Source of the DNA: Chloroflexota bacterium
GTDB taxonomy: Bacteria > Chloroflexota > Anaerolineae > Anaerolineales > UBA4823
Reading direction: 5' to 3'
Length of the DNA: 64,000 nt
NCBI GenBank assembly: GCA_029265355.1
Contig: JAJUJL010000011.1
Location: 101,264-165,263 of the forward strand
The translations under genes were made by a program, and so were the position numbers. The notes under the pieces are model-generated. The model was not told where the DNA came from, did no database searches, and was given only the letters and a program-made list of their open reading frames with translations. Shown here in pieces: positions 45,508 to 54,072 of this stretch (the stretch's first letter is position 1; every line of letters starts with the position of its first letter).

Positions 45508-46281
45508 CTAGTTGTCCCAAATTTTCCAGGGGGCTTTACCGCTTTCCCACATGGTTTCAAGTATATGCTTCTCGCGCAGGGTATCCATACACTGCCAGAA
45601 CGATTCGTGGCGATAAGCCATCAACTGCCCATCCGCTGCCAGGCGTTCCAGCGGCTCTCGCTCCCACTGGGTGTGATCGCCCTCGATGTAATCAAAAACA
45701 CCCGGCTCCAGGACGAAAAAGGCGCCATTGATCCAACCTTCCCCGATCTGGGGCTTTTCGCTGAATTCCACCACCTGGTTGCCATCAAACACCAGGTGAC
45801 CATAGCGCGCCGGGGGGCGTACTGCCGTCAGGGTAGCTAGCTTGCCGTGCGATTTGTGAAAAGCCAGCAGTTCGCGCAGATTGATGTCGGCGACGCCGTC
45901 TCCCCAGGTGAGCATGAAAGTCTCGTTTCCAACGTAGGGAGCCAAACGTTTGATGCGCCCACCGGTCAGCGTCTCCTGGCCGGTATCAACCAGTTCGACC
46001 GTCCAATCATGCGAATAATTGCCATGCGAGATCACCTCTCCGGTGCGCATATTGACCGTGATGTCACCATTCAGCGAGGCGTATTCCACCATGTATTTCT
46101 TAAGCACTTCGCCTTTATATCCCAGGGCAATCACAAAGTTATTGAAGCCATAGTAAGAATAGTGCATCATGATGTGCCAGATGATGGGCTTCCCGCCAAT
46201 CTCGACCATCGGCTTGGGTTTGATAACGGTTTCCTCAGCCAGCCGCGAGCCTTTACCGCCAGCCAAAATACAGACTTTCAT
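45508..46281 (-). CDS. rfbF: Glucose-1-phosphate cytidylyltransferase
   Basis: A 257-residue nucleotidyltransferase making CDP-glucose from CTP and Glc-1-P. Signature ILAGGKGSRLAEETVIKPKPMVEIGG with the catalytic Lys, then MLTWGDGVADI with the metal-binding Asp, and EGWINGAFFVLEPGV. Length and motifs fit RfbF. The frame opens at 46308, but ATG 46281 is the standard start. First gene of a CDP-sugar block. Confidence 0.93.
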   Translation of the reverse strand: MKVCILAGGKGSRLAEETVIKPKPMVEIGGKPIIWHIMMHYSYYGFNNFVIALGYKGEVLKKYMVEYASLNGDITVNMRTGEVISHGNYSHDWTVELVDTGQETLTGGRIKRLAPYVGNETFMLTWGDGVADINLRELLAFHKSHGKLATLTAVRPPARYGHLVFDGNQVVEFSEKPQIGEGWINGAFFVLEPGVFDYIEGDHTQWEREPLERLAADGQLMAYRHESFWQCMDTLREKHILETMWESGKAPWKIWDN

Positions 46282-46315
46282 AAAGCTGCCTCCATCCTCA
46301 TCGATCATCTTCCTT

Positions 46316-47218
46316 TCACTCTTGACGCCTGGCGCCCGGGCGCAGCATACTGCTCACGTCGCCAGCCAATCCCTGCCACTTGCGGTTAGACAAGGCAAAT
46401 CCCGCAATATACGACAGACTGTACAGGCGGTCAACCAAAGAAATGGGTGCAGTCATGATCGCCTTGATATACTCAAAATACCTTCGCCAGCGAGGAAAGA
46501 TCAACTTACCACGGGTTGAGGTGTCGAACCAGGCTGCCAGGTCTCGTTCCGAGACATTCACCTCCGTGGAAATTTTCTCGTGCACCCTGCGGGAGAATAA
46601 ATACTCCGGAAGCTCGCTGAATTCGCCCATCAAGGCCAGTTGGCCGAGCAAGGTACGGTCAGAACGTGGGTAAGCGCCAATCAGGGGCGTTTTGGCCAGG
46701 AAACGGCTGCGCATCAAGCCAAATATTGGATTGCACCAACCGGGCGTCAGCAACAGCTTACGGAAACGTTCACGGGGTGACGGGGAGCGCAAGTTCAAAT
46801 CATCCGAATAGTACTCCAGCACATCCCCTTTTCCATCGATCAGCATCGTGCGCGAATAGCAAACGATGACCCCCGGCTCACGATCCAGTTCTTGCACGCT
46901 CTTTTCCAGGTACTGCGGCGCGCAGGTGTCATCATAGGAATTCCATCGAAAATACTCACCCGCTGCGAGCTTGAACGTTTTATTGTAATTCTTCGCCGCA
47001 CCCAGGTTCTGCTCATTGCGGTAGTAACGAATGCGATCATCCCGCCTGGCATACGTCTCACAAATTTCTTGTGTTGCGTCTGTTGAGGCATTGTCACAGA
47101 TGATCAACTCAAAGTCCGCAAATGTCTGGGAAAGCAGCGAATCCAAAGTCTCTTCAAGAAATTCCTGCCCATTGTAAACTGGCAATCCAATGCTAACTCT
47201 CGGCGTTCGTTCGCTCAT
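46316..47218 (-). CDS. Glycosyltransferase family 2 protein
   Basis: A 300-residue GT-A enzyme. PRVSIGLPVYNGQEFLEETLDSLL, LIICDNASTDATQEIC, NLGAAKNYNKTFKLAAGEYFRWNSYDDT at the metal site (D-D-x). The C-terminal part is helical. The frame extends to 47329 into the receiver gene, but ATG 47218 gives the canonical start (weak ribosome site). First sugar gene after the regulatory block. Confidence 0.87.
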   Translation of the reverse strand: MSERTPRVSIGLPVYNGQEFLEETLDSLLSQTFADFELIICDNASTDATQEICETYARRDDRIRYYRNEQNLGAAKNYNKTFKLAAGEYFRWNSYDDTCAPQYLEKSVQELDREPGVIVCYSRTMLIDGKGDVLEYYSDDLNLRSPSPRERFRKLLLTPGWCNPIFGLMRSRFLAKTPLIGAYPRSDRTLLGQLALMGEFSELPEYLFSRRVHEKISTEVNVSERDLAAWFDTSTRGKLIFPRWRRYFEYIKAIMTAPISLVDRLYSLSYIAGFALSNRKWQGLAGDVSSMLRPGARRQE

Positions 47219-47277
47219 AAATACCTGGTCCAAATCCTTGTGCAAATTAATGATGTTTACCTGCAATCCAATGATCT

Positions 47278-47652
47278 TTATGCTTGAGCCGTTTGCAGGC
47301 ACTCGCTGACCATCTTCTTCAGCTCCCAAGAGCTGAAAGGCTGGTTCAAGAACCCAGTCGCCCCCTTGCGCACCGCCGCCTCTTTCACCTGTTCATGGCC
47401 GGAAGCCGTCAGCACAATCACCGGTAAATTCTGGAACTTGCTTTGCTCACGCACCCAATCCAGCAGCGCCAGCCCATCCATGTACGGCATATTGACATCC
47501 GTAATCACCATATCGAAATTTGTCTCAGACAGCAGCGCCTTGGCTTCCAGCCCGTTGTGTGCGGAAAAACTGATGTGTTGGTCCTGGCTGAGCATCAGGT
47601 CCAGCAAACGATGCGTGATCACCGTATCATCGACGATAAGTATCTTTGCCAT
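47278..47652 (-). CDS. CheY-like single-domain response regulator, conserved Lys replaced
   Basis: A 124-residue receiver domain with no output domain. ILIVDDTV (acid pair), phospho-acceptor Asp in ITDVNMPYMDG, Thr in VIVLTASG. The conserved Lys of the Lys-Pro pair is Gln here (GFLNQPF). Fourth gene of the partner-switching module (STAS, SpoIIE-type phosphatase, RsbW-like ATPase, receiver). It may take input from a kinase encoded elsewhere, or act as a degenerate receiver. Confidence 0.85.
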   Translation of the reverse strand: MAKILIVDDTVITHRLLDLMLSQDQHISFSAHNGLEAKALLSETNFDMVITDVNMPYMDGLALLDWVREQSKFQNLPVIVLTASGHEQVKEAAVRKGATGFLNQPFSSWELKKMVSECLQTAQA

Positions 47653-47666
47653 ATCGTTTCACCTCC

Positions 47667-48113
47667 TCAATTTTGTGGCAACAGCTTCACCAAATGCCAG
47701 CAATTGTTCCCAGTTTCTGGATAGTAGTGAACCTGCTCCAGCAACTGGTGCATCAGGAACAAACCGTAACCATCGTGCTGCTCTCCATGCTGATCGGGCA
47801 GCCTTACCTCGTTCAGCGCAAACGATTGCCCTGTGTCGTGCAGTTCGATCTCAAGACGCTTAGGATTCTCCAGCACCGCCATCACCACATTCACTCTTTC
47901 GGGCTGCTCCTGGTAAGCATGCTCTACGATGTTGATAAACGTCTCATGAGCAGCTAACCTGGCCTGGTATGTGACCATCTTACGATCTGCCATCAGCTCA
48001 ACATGTTCTAAAACTGCCTCGATACAAACCCCCAGCACATTGGCATACTGGTAGCTGGCAGGTAAATCCAACCGGATGATTTGAGTCTGATCTGCTGATA
48101 TCACTTGCATCAC
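47667..48113 (-). CDS. RsbW-like serine/threonine protein kinase (anti-sigma type)
   Basis: A 148-residue GHKL ATPase. N-box HETFINIVEHAY at residues about 55-66, HDTGQSF in the position of the G1 box, and GYGLFLMHQL as the G2 region. Such proteins phosphorylate a STAS antagonist on Ser or Thr and otherwise bind a partner. No sigma factor is encoded nearby, so the partner could be the STAS protein at 49654, or the STAS domains on the glycosyltransferase at 51706. Confidence 0.85.
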   Translation of the reverse strand: MMQVISADQTQIIRLDLPASYQYANVLGVCIEAVLEHVELMADRKMVTYQARLAAHETFINIVEHAYQEQPERVNVVMAVLENPKRLEIELHDTGQSFALNEVRLPDQHGEQHDGYGLFLMHQLLEQVHYYPETGNNCWHLVKLLPQN

Positions 48114-48131
48114 CTCGATTGCTGATCCATG

Positions 48132-49652
48132 CTACAACGGCAGGCGCTTGATGATCACCAGAGTCTGGTCATCCTGTTGGGATAGCCCGCCGCTGAAATC
48201 TCGCACCTGCTGGTACACCTGGCGGGCGATCTCCTCGGCTGGCTGGGATGACAGCTCCTCAACCAATGAAATCAGGCGCTGGTAGCCAAACGATTGGTTC
48301 TTACTGTTGCGCGCCTCGGTCAAGCCATCAGTGCCGATCACGAACAAATCTCCAGGTTCCCAGTTCAAACAATGATCTCTGGATTGTGTCATTGGCAATA
48401 TGCCAATCGGCACGCCATCGGCTTTCATCAGCCGGGCTCGCCCCTGGCGAGGGCAGTAGATCACCGGGGAATGGCCGGCGTTGGCATACACCAGCCCTGG
48501 CTTACTCTGGTCATACTGCGCCATGAACACGGTTGAAAACATGACCAACTCTGTAAAATCGTTGTACAACTCGGCGTTGGTTCGGCGCAGCACCATCTCA
48601 GGTGTTGATGTCGAAAGTGCATTTGTCTCCGTGCGAATCAAGGTGCGCGTCATTGACATCAAGAGCGCCGCTGGCATGCCCTTCCCCGAGATATCACCCA
48701 CTACGAAGCTGACCGCATCTCCAGGCCGGGAAATGAAGTCGTAGAAATCCCCTCCCACCTGGGATGCAGGTTGGGAGCCAGCCCAAATATCCAGGCCTGG
48801 AATGGATGGCGGCGACTTGGGCAGCAAGCTCACCTGCACCCGGCGCGCCAGCTCCATCTCGGTTTGCAGGCGGGTCAATTCCATATTGCTCTTAAAGAGC
48901 AGCAGGTTTTCAATATGCGCCCCGGCATATTCGCCAATCGCCTGCACCAGCTTGATTTCCGGTGACATAAAGTCTCGGTCTGCCCTGTGCAATACCCCGA
49001 TCAAAGCCAGCACAATGCCTCGCACATTGATGGGCAACAACAACATCTGCCAGGCTTTACCTGGCACCTGTGAACTGACCACGCCGGTGGATAAGTAAGG
49101 CAATTTACTTTCTACCAGTTCTCTCAAATACGGCTGGATATCCTCTTCGCTCAAATTGGGCTCAGGGTAGTGCACAGCCCAAGGCTCTTGATCAGCCGGT
49201 CGCAAGTAGAAAAATGCCCCTTCTGCCTTAGCCATCATGGCGGCCTGCATCGCCAGGTGTTCCAGGCTGCGTTGGATATCCAGCGAATTGCGGGTGGCCT
49301 GGGTGAGCTGGTACAGTGCCACCAACTGGTCGCGAGTATCGATCAGCTCTGTGGCAATCGAATTGAGCTCTCGTTCGAGCGGCAGCAAAGAAGAAATAAA
49401 TCCGGCGTCAGCTTCAAGATGCGCTTCGATATTTCCCAGGTTATCTCCTGCGACTCTCAACTCTGCGATCACTTCGATTCCCGATTTTATCGGCGCCCTC
49501 AGCCTGGCATCACGGATATCGCCATTCTCAGGCCATACCACCAGTGCTTCCCCACCAGCATAAATCCCAAATGCCCTGGCGCCCGAATCTAACCAGGCAT
49601 GCGCCAGTGCATTGAGCTGTGGGCGGTACTGTCGAACAATTGCATCCAGCAT
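48132..49652 (-). CDS. GAF and SpoIIE/PP2C-type phosphatase
   Basis: About 506 residues. N-terminal sensor region, a GAF-like domain at about 120-260 (TQATRNSLDIQRSLEHLAMQ...VRGIVLALIGVLHRADRDF), then a PPM/SpoIIE domain with metal-site motifs GGDFYDF, VVGDISGKGMPAALLM, GHSPVIYC and GTDGLTEARN, all intact. Predicted to remove phosphate from STAS proteins in partner switching. Start ATG 49652 lies one base after the STAS stop; GTG 49670 is an alternative. Confidence 0.88.
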   Translation of the reverse strand: MLDAIVRQYRPQLNALAHAWLDSGARAFGIYAGGEALVVWPENGDIRDARLRAPIKSGIEVIAELRVAGDNLGNIEAHLEADAGFISSLLPLERELNSIATELIDTRDQLVALYQLTQATRNSLDIQRSLEHLAMQAAMMAKAEGAFFYLRPADQEPWAVHYPEPNLSEEDIQPYLRELVESKLPYLSTGVVSSQVPGKAWQMLLLPINVRGIVLALIGVLHRADRDFMSPEIKLVQAIGEYAGAHIENLLLFKSNMELTRLQTEMELARRVQVSLLPKSPPSIPGLDIWAGSQPASQVGGDFYDFISRPGDAVSFVVGDISGKGMPAALLMSMTRTLIRTETNALSTSTPEMVLRRTNAELYNDFTELVMFSTVFMAQYDQSKPGLVYANAGHSPVIYCPRQGRARLMKADGVPIGILPMTQSRDHCLNWEPGDLFVIGTDGLTEARNSKNQSFGYQRLISLVEELSSQPAEEIARQVYQQVRDFSGGLSQQDDQTLVIIKRLPL

Positions 49653-49653
49653 A

Positions 49654-50004
49654 TCAGTGCGTTGCCTCACCTTTTATCGCCTGGACAGCATCCTCTTCAG
49701 AGACAAAGATCTCGAACACCCGGTCCAGGCGGGTCAGCTCGAAGATCAGGCGCACCGGTGACTGCAAGCCGCACAGGTACAACTCGCCGCCCTTTTCACG
49801 CGCCCGTTTCATCCCCTGCACCAGGGTGGACAGGGCCGTGGAATCCATGAAATCCACTTGCGACAGGTTGACCACCACATGCGCTGGGGCGCTACGTGTG
49901 GCTTCATCCAGCCAGCGGCGGATCGGTTCTGCGGTATAGGTATCGAAGCTGCCCTCAAGCGCTAGTATTTTTACCCCGGCTCGGGAACGATCGTGTAATT
50001 CCAT
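49654..50004 (-). CDS. STAS-domain anti-sigma factor antagonist
   Basis: A 116-residue SpoIIAA/RsbV-like protein. The phospho-site is in DFMDSTALSTLV (Ser near residue 56), with the N-terminal strand VKILALEGSFDTYTAEPI. Substrate of the RsbW-like kinase and the SpoIIE-type phosphatase that are encoded immediately downstream. 16 bases separate it from the fusion gene at 50021. Confidence 0.9.
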   Translation of the reverse strand: MELHDRSRAGVKILALEGSFDTYTAEPIRRWLDEATRSAPAHVVVNLSQVDFMDSTALSTLVQGMKRAREKGGELYLCGLQSPVRLIFELTRLDRVFEIFVSEEDAVQAIKGEATH

Positions 50005-50020
50005 GGTCCGTCAACTCCCA

Positions 50021-51679
50021 TCAGAAGATGTTCATCTTTACCTGGTGACCGAGAACACGACTCAGCCAGGCTCTCGGTGTATTCCACAGCAGCCGTGCGT
50101 CTTTGCGCCAGTTCGACATGGCAATGTAATAGGCATCCACGACCAACACCTCATCCAAATCGCTCCTGGCGTGCGTCTGGTAATACCAGAGACCGGTAAA
50201 TCCGGGCACGCGGTCAAAATGCGCCAGTTGCCAGGTTTCGGTCAGGCATTCCGCCTCAGCCACGCTCAGCGGTTTCGGACCCACCAGCGATAATTCACCG
50301 CTCACAACGCTCCACAGCTCCGCCAGGCGGTTCAGTTCCAGCCGTTCGAGCCACTGCCCGATTTTCGGCTTACTCCCATCGCTACGCCGGGTGCGAAATC
50401 GCAGCAGCGGGAACACACGCCGGCCAGTTTCACGTTTGGGATTTGCAGGCTGTAGCGGCCCACGGGCGCACAGCTCTCGTTGAAACACCCCGCCCGTGCT
50501 GAACAGAGAAATGCCACTGACCACCACCATCACCGGCAAAGCCAGAACCAGGAAAAACAATGCCAGCCAGAAATCGAACCAGCGTCTCAGGCTACTGACA
50601 ACTATCTCATCGTAAATACCACCCAGCAAGAAATCGTCCACAATCTGCAAGTGCTCTTGTGTCTCGACATCGATGACCATGCCCTGGTTGACGATCCGCC
50701 CGTCAATATTCACCAACTGGCCGATGTAAGTGTTATTCAGCACCGTGCTGCGCTGCACAGACGCCTCATCATCGACGATTACGTGGTCGCCAAGCACCAC
50801 GTTCGGCCCCAATTCCACATTCCTGCCCACGCGGCTGTTCTCGCCGATCATTACCGGCGGTTTAAGTCGCGCGCTGGGGTGCACAGCGGTGTGCCTGCCC
50901 ACCCAAATGCCGCTTGCAGCTTGTTGGCCGCCAATTTTCTGTATGTTGGGCAACGAACGTCCAATTTTTCCAGCCCCATCGTTCCAGGCGACATAGAGCA
51001 CATCTTCTTGGGCGCGTTGATAGTCTTCGAATGAGGCGAGCGGGTTAAAATACCCTGTGGAACGATAGGCATACACTTCCATACCAGCAGAGAGAACCAC
51101 GGGGATCAAGTCGTTGCAAAAATCATATTTCGTTCGCTGTGGAATCAGGTCCAGGACTTGCGGCTCGATCACCAATACACCGGTATAAACCACCGACTCT
51201 CGATCTGGCTGGCTATCACACAAGCCCAACACGCGCTGAGCCTGATCCAACTGAACCACTGGGCTGCCCTTTGCCGGGCCTGGTGTGCAGACCAGCGTCA
51301 TCGCTCCACCGCAATTGCGATGGAATGCTAACAAGGCAGGGACATCCAGATCGAGAAGCATATCAACCGGGTGTACCAGGCAAGTATCATGGATCAGGCT
51401 GCGAGCCCAACGCACGGCGCCGGCATTGCCCAAGGCGTTTTTCTGCAAAATGTAATTCAACTCAATTCCCCAGCGCTGGCCATGTTGGAAATAGGCTTCG
51501 ATATAACCCGGAAGCCAATACAGGCTCACCAGGATATTCTTGAAGCCCTGCCTGGCAAGCTGTTCGATGTGATACGACATCAATGGACGATTAGCAATCG
51601 GAAGAAGCGGCGCTGGTATCGCGTCGCTCAACACCGCCAATTTCCTTTGCTCCCCAGTAGCCAGTAATAGAATCTGCAC
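50021..51679 (-). CDS. Nucleotidyltransferase-like / beta-helix / PGT-like fusion, degenerate motifs
   Basis: About 552 residues in three parts: a nucleotidyltransferase-like domain (1-240), beta-helix hexapeptide coils (about 245-335, VGRHTAVHPSARLKPPVMIG...), and a C-terminal phosphoglycosyl-transferase-like domain (about 350-552) with one helix FWLALFFLVLALPVMVVV. The G-G-x-G-x-R-L loop is ATGEQRKL and the Pro-Lys-Pro is PAPL. The PGT end keeps GELSLVGPKPLS but has ELNRLAEL in place of DELPQL. So both halves look non-catalytic. Start GTG 51679 follows AAAGGA; GTG 51706 is the longer option. Confidence 0.75.
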   Translation of the reverse strand: MQILLLATGEQRKLAVLSDAIPAPLLPIANRPLMSYHIEQLARQGFKNILVSLYWLPGYIEAYFQHGQRWGIELNYILQKNALGNAGAVRWARSLIHDTCLVHPVDMLLDLDVPALLAFHRNCGGAMTLVCTPGPAKGSPVVQLDQAQRVLGLCDSQPDRESVVYTGVLVIEPQVLDLIPQRTKYDFCNDLIPVVLSAGMEVYAYRSTGYFNPLASFEDYQRAQEDVLYVAWNDGAGKIGRSLPNIQKIGGQQAASGIWVGRHTAVHPSARLKPPVMIGENSRVGRNVELGPNVVLGDHVIVDDEASVQRSTVLNNTYIGQLVNIDGRIVNQGMVIDVETQEHLQIVDDFLLGGIYDEIVVSSLRRWFDFWLALFFLVLALPVMVVVSGISLFSTGGVFQRELCARGPLQPANPKRETGRRVFPLLRFRTRRSDGSKPKIGQWLERLELNRLAELWSVVSGELSLVGPKPLSVAEAECLTETWQLAHFDRVPGFTGLWYYQTHARSDLDEVLVVDAYYIAMSNWRKDARLLWNTPRAWLSRVLGHQVKMNIF

Positions 51680-51705
51680 GCCTGATCCTTTATCGTAACA
51701 CGCCA

Positions 51706-53190
51706 CTAGATGGCTGCGAATGAGAGGTTCCGATGCATGACAAGAAACTTATCGAAACCCACCATCTCCAACACCTGCTCAACTTCTGAGGAATAATTCG
51801 CCACGCGCAGTTCTCCGTTCTGTTGCTGCGCCTTGTGGTATAAGCTGTTGATCACCGCCAGGCCGGCGCTGGTCAGGAACACAGTATCTGAGAAATCCAG
51901 CATCAAAAAGGGATTGTCATCCAACAACGAAAGACAAGTGCTCTGAATCTCTGAAGACGTATCTTGATCGAAATAGCGAGGACAGCGCACCACCATCCAG
52001 GTGGTGCCGCGCAATTGCTCCGAATAAGCCATATAGCGCAATTGGTTATAGCCAGCCCCATTGCGCCCGTTATGGCTGAATGCCGCCAGCCCGCTTTCCA
52101 CATCCTGGTGGATAATGAAGAAACTATCCAGGCGCAGCATAGAGAGCGTTTCCAGAATGTTCCTGGGAACACATGCCAGGATCAGATCGCCGCTTCTATC
52201 CCTGGCCTGGCGAGCCATGTGCACCAACATGCCAATAGCTGAACTGTCCATGAATTCTGCACCTGACAAATCCAGGAGCAAATACGGTTTTGCAGCGAGC
52301 GCTTCCTGGGCAGAGCGATAGAACTGCTCGTAGTTGGCGATCGTCAGGCTGCCTTCGACCCGCAGAACAGTGATATTCTCCGACTGCAGGTCTATCATCG
52401 CCAAATGCCTAGCCGTCCAGGGATCCCCGCCTCTTCGCATCGCCCACCATTGGCGCAGGAAGAAGGCGCTGAAGATAAACAGGTCCACCACATACCGCTT
52501 CCACAAGCGCCCCGGCTCCTGCAGCAGGCGGAACAACCACTCCAGTCCCAATTTTTGCATCCACAGCGGCGCCCGCTTGCGCTCCCCGGCAATGAAGTCC
52601 AGGGAACCTCCAACGCCGATCATCACCGGCACACTCAGTTGCCGCCTGAACATACCGATCCATTTCTCTTGCTTGGGATTGCCAAACGCCACCAATAAAA
52701 TATCAGGCTGCGCCTCGCGGATCTGGTTGGCAATTGCCGGATCCATTTCCAAGATCGAACTGTAGGGTGGTGAGAGGACTCCCACGATCCTTAATCCTGG
52801 GTTGCGCTCTTCCAGTATTCGAGCTGCACGCGCCGCCACTTCCGGCATTGCTCCCAGCAGAAAGATTGAGAAACCCTTCTGAGCAGCCCGCTCTGCCAGG
52901 GCTGGCACCAGGTCCGCGCCAGCCACGCGTCCCTCCAGGGGAACATGGAGTAGTCGCGCTCCCCAAACCAAAGGCATACCATCCGCCGTGGCCAGGCTGG
53001 CATGCTGCAGCAGGTAGCGCAGCTCGGGATCTTTGATGGCATTGACCACAAAATCAGCATTCACCGTGACCACCTGGTGGCTTTTTCCGGTGGCTCTGCC
53101 GATATAGACGAATTCTTCCAACTGATCCAGGGTTTCTTCCATGTTCAGGTTATCGATTGGCACACCCAGGATAGTGACTAATTTACGCAT
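51706..53190 (-). CDS. WecG/TagA family glycosyltransferase fused to two STAS domains
   Basis: A 494-residue fusion. Residues 1-250 are a GT26 (WecG/TagA/CpsF) enzyme: VTVNADFVVNAI, SLATADGMPLVWGAR with the Asp, LLVAFGNPKQEKWIG and RAPLWMQKLGLEWLFRLLQEP. STAS 1, about 265-365, carries EFMDSSAIGMLV. STAS 2, about 395-494, has TVFLTSAGLAVI where the Asp before Ser is Thr. GT26 enzymes add the second sugar to lipid-linked intermediates. The STAS repeats suggest control by the adjacent kinase/phosphatase module (inference). The stop overlaps the alternative start of the next gene. Confidence 0.85.
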   Translation of the reverse strand: MRKLVTILGVPIDNLNMEETLDQLEEFVYIGRATGKSHQVVTVNADFVVNAIKDPELRYLLQHASLATADGMPLVWGARLLHVPLEGRVAGADLVPALAERAAQKGFSIFLLGAMPEVAARAARILEERNPGLRIVGVLSPPYSSILEMDPAIANQIREAQPDILLVAFGNPKQEKWIGMFRRQLSVPVMIGVGGSLDFIAGERKRAPLWMQKLGLEWLFRLLQEPGRLWKRYVVDLFIFSAFFLRQWWAMRRGGDPWTARHLAMIDLQSENITVLRVEGSLTIANYEQFYRSAQEALAAKPYLLLDLSGAEFMDSSAIGMLVHMARQARDRSGDLILACVPRNILETLSMLRLDSFFIIHQDVESGLAAFSHNGRNGAGYNQLRYMAYSEQLRGTTWMVVRCPRYFDQDTSSEIQSTCLSLLDDNPFLMLDFSDTVFLTSAGLAVINSLYHKAQQQNGELRVANYSSEVEQVLEMVGFDKFLVMHRNLSFAAI

Positions 53191-53264
53191 CGGTAACCTC
53201 GATTATGTCTCAAGCAGGCCTGTGCAGGTGAGCGGCGGGAACACAGCATTCTCCGAACGCAGGT

Positions 53265-54071
53265 CTAGTAGGCGCCTTTTCTGGAGATCACTGCTGGGAT
53301 GGTGCGCAGTAAGATCTCGATATCCTTCAACAGGCTTTGCTCTTCGATGTATTGAATATCCAGCTCTACCCAGCGCTTGAAGCTGATATCGCTGCGTCCA
53401 GAAACTTGCTGCAAACCGGTGATACCCGGGACAGCATCGAGCCGCCGGTATTGATCATAGGTGTATTGAATCACCTCGATCGGCACTGGCGGGCGCGGCC
53501 CGACGATGCTCATTTCACCCTTCAAGACGTTAAAAATCTGAGGCAGCTCATCGATGCTCAGCTTGCGGATGATCTTACCCACGCGGGTAACGCGGGGATC
53601 ATCTTTCATCTTAAACACCACCCCATCCGCCTCATTCTTGCTCATCAACTCGGCTTTACGCTGGTCGGCATCGACATACATCGAGCGCAGTTTATAGCAG
53701 TAAAACTTCTTGCCCCATTTTCCGACTCGTTCCTGCATGTAAAACACAGGGCCGGGCGAATCCAGTTTAATCGCCACCGCGGTGAGCAAAATAATCGGGA
53801 TTGCAATGGGCAGCGTTGCCAGACTGACCAGGATGTCAAACAAGCGCTTGCCTTTTCCAATCAACTTGGAGCGAATAATCCAGCTTGTCAGCAAAAAGCG
53901 GTTGCGTCGGGCTGTCAATGAATTACGGTAGCTCTCTTGCAGGTGGATTTCCAGCATCCGCTGAGCCTTTTCATCGGCGGATTGGAATTTTTCCTCGGTA
54001 AAGCCCGATTGCGAATCCTGGGCAGGCAATTTTTCATGCATGGCTTCAGTTAAGTTACTCGCCGTGCTCAT
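53265..54071 (-). CDS. Phosphoglycosyl transferase (undecaprenyl-phosphate sugar-1-P transferase)
   Basis: A 268-residue monotopic PGT that starts the EPS repeat unit on undecaprenyl phosphate. One re-entrant helix (LFDILVSLATLPIAIPIILLTAVAI), SPGPVFYMQERVGK, YKLRSMYVDADQRK, KMKDDPRVTRVG and SIDELPQIFNVLKGEMSIVGPRPP, all intact. Start ATG 54071 behind GAGGGA. The initiating enzyme of the locus. It overlaps the upstream GT2 gene's stop by one base... so initiation and chain growth genes are coupled. Confidence 0.93.
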   Translation of the reverse strand: MSTASNLTEAMHEKLPAQDSQSGFTEEKFQSADEKAQRMLEIHLQESYRNSLTARRNRFLLTSWIIRSKLIGKGKRLFDILVSLATLPIAIPIILLTAVAIKLDSPGPVFYMQERVGKWGKKFYCYKLRSMYVDADQRKAELMSKNEADGVVFKMKDDPRVTRVGKIIRKLSIDELPQIFNVLKGEMSIVGPRPPVPIEVIQYTYDQYRRLDAVPGITGLQQVSGRSDISFKRWVELDIQYIEEQSLLKDIEILLRTIPAVISRKGAY

Positions 54072-54072
54072 G

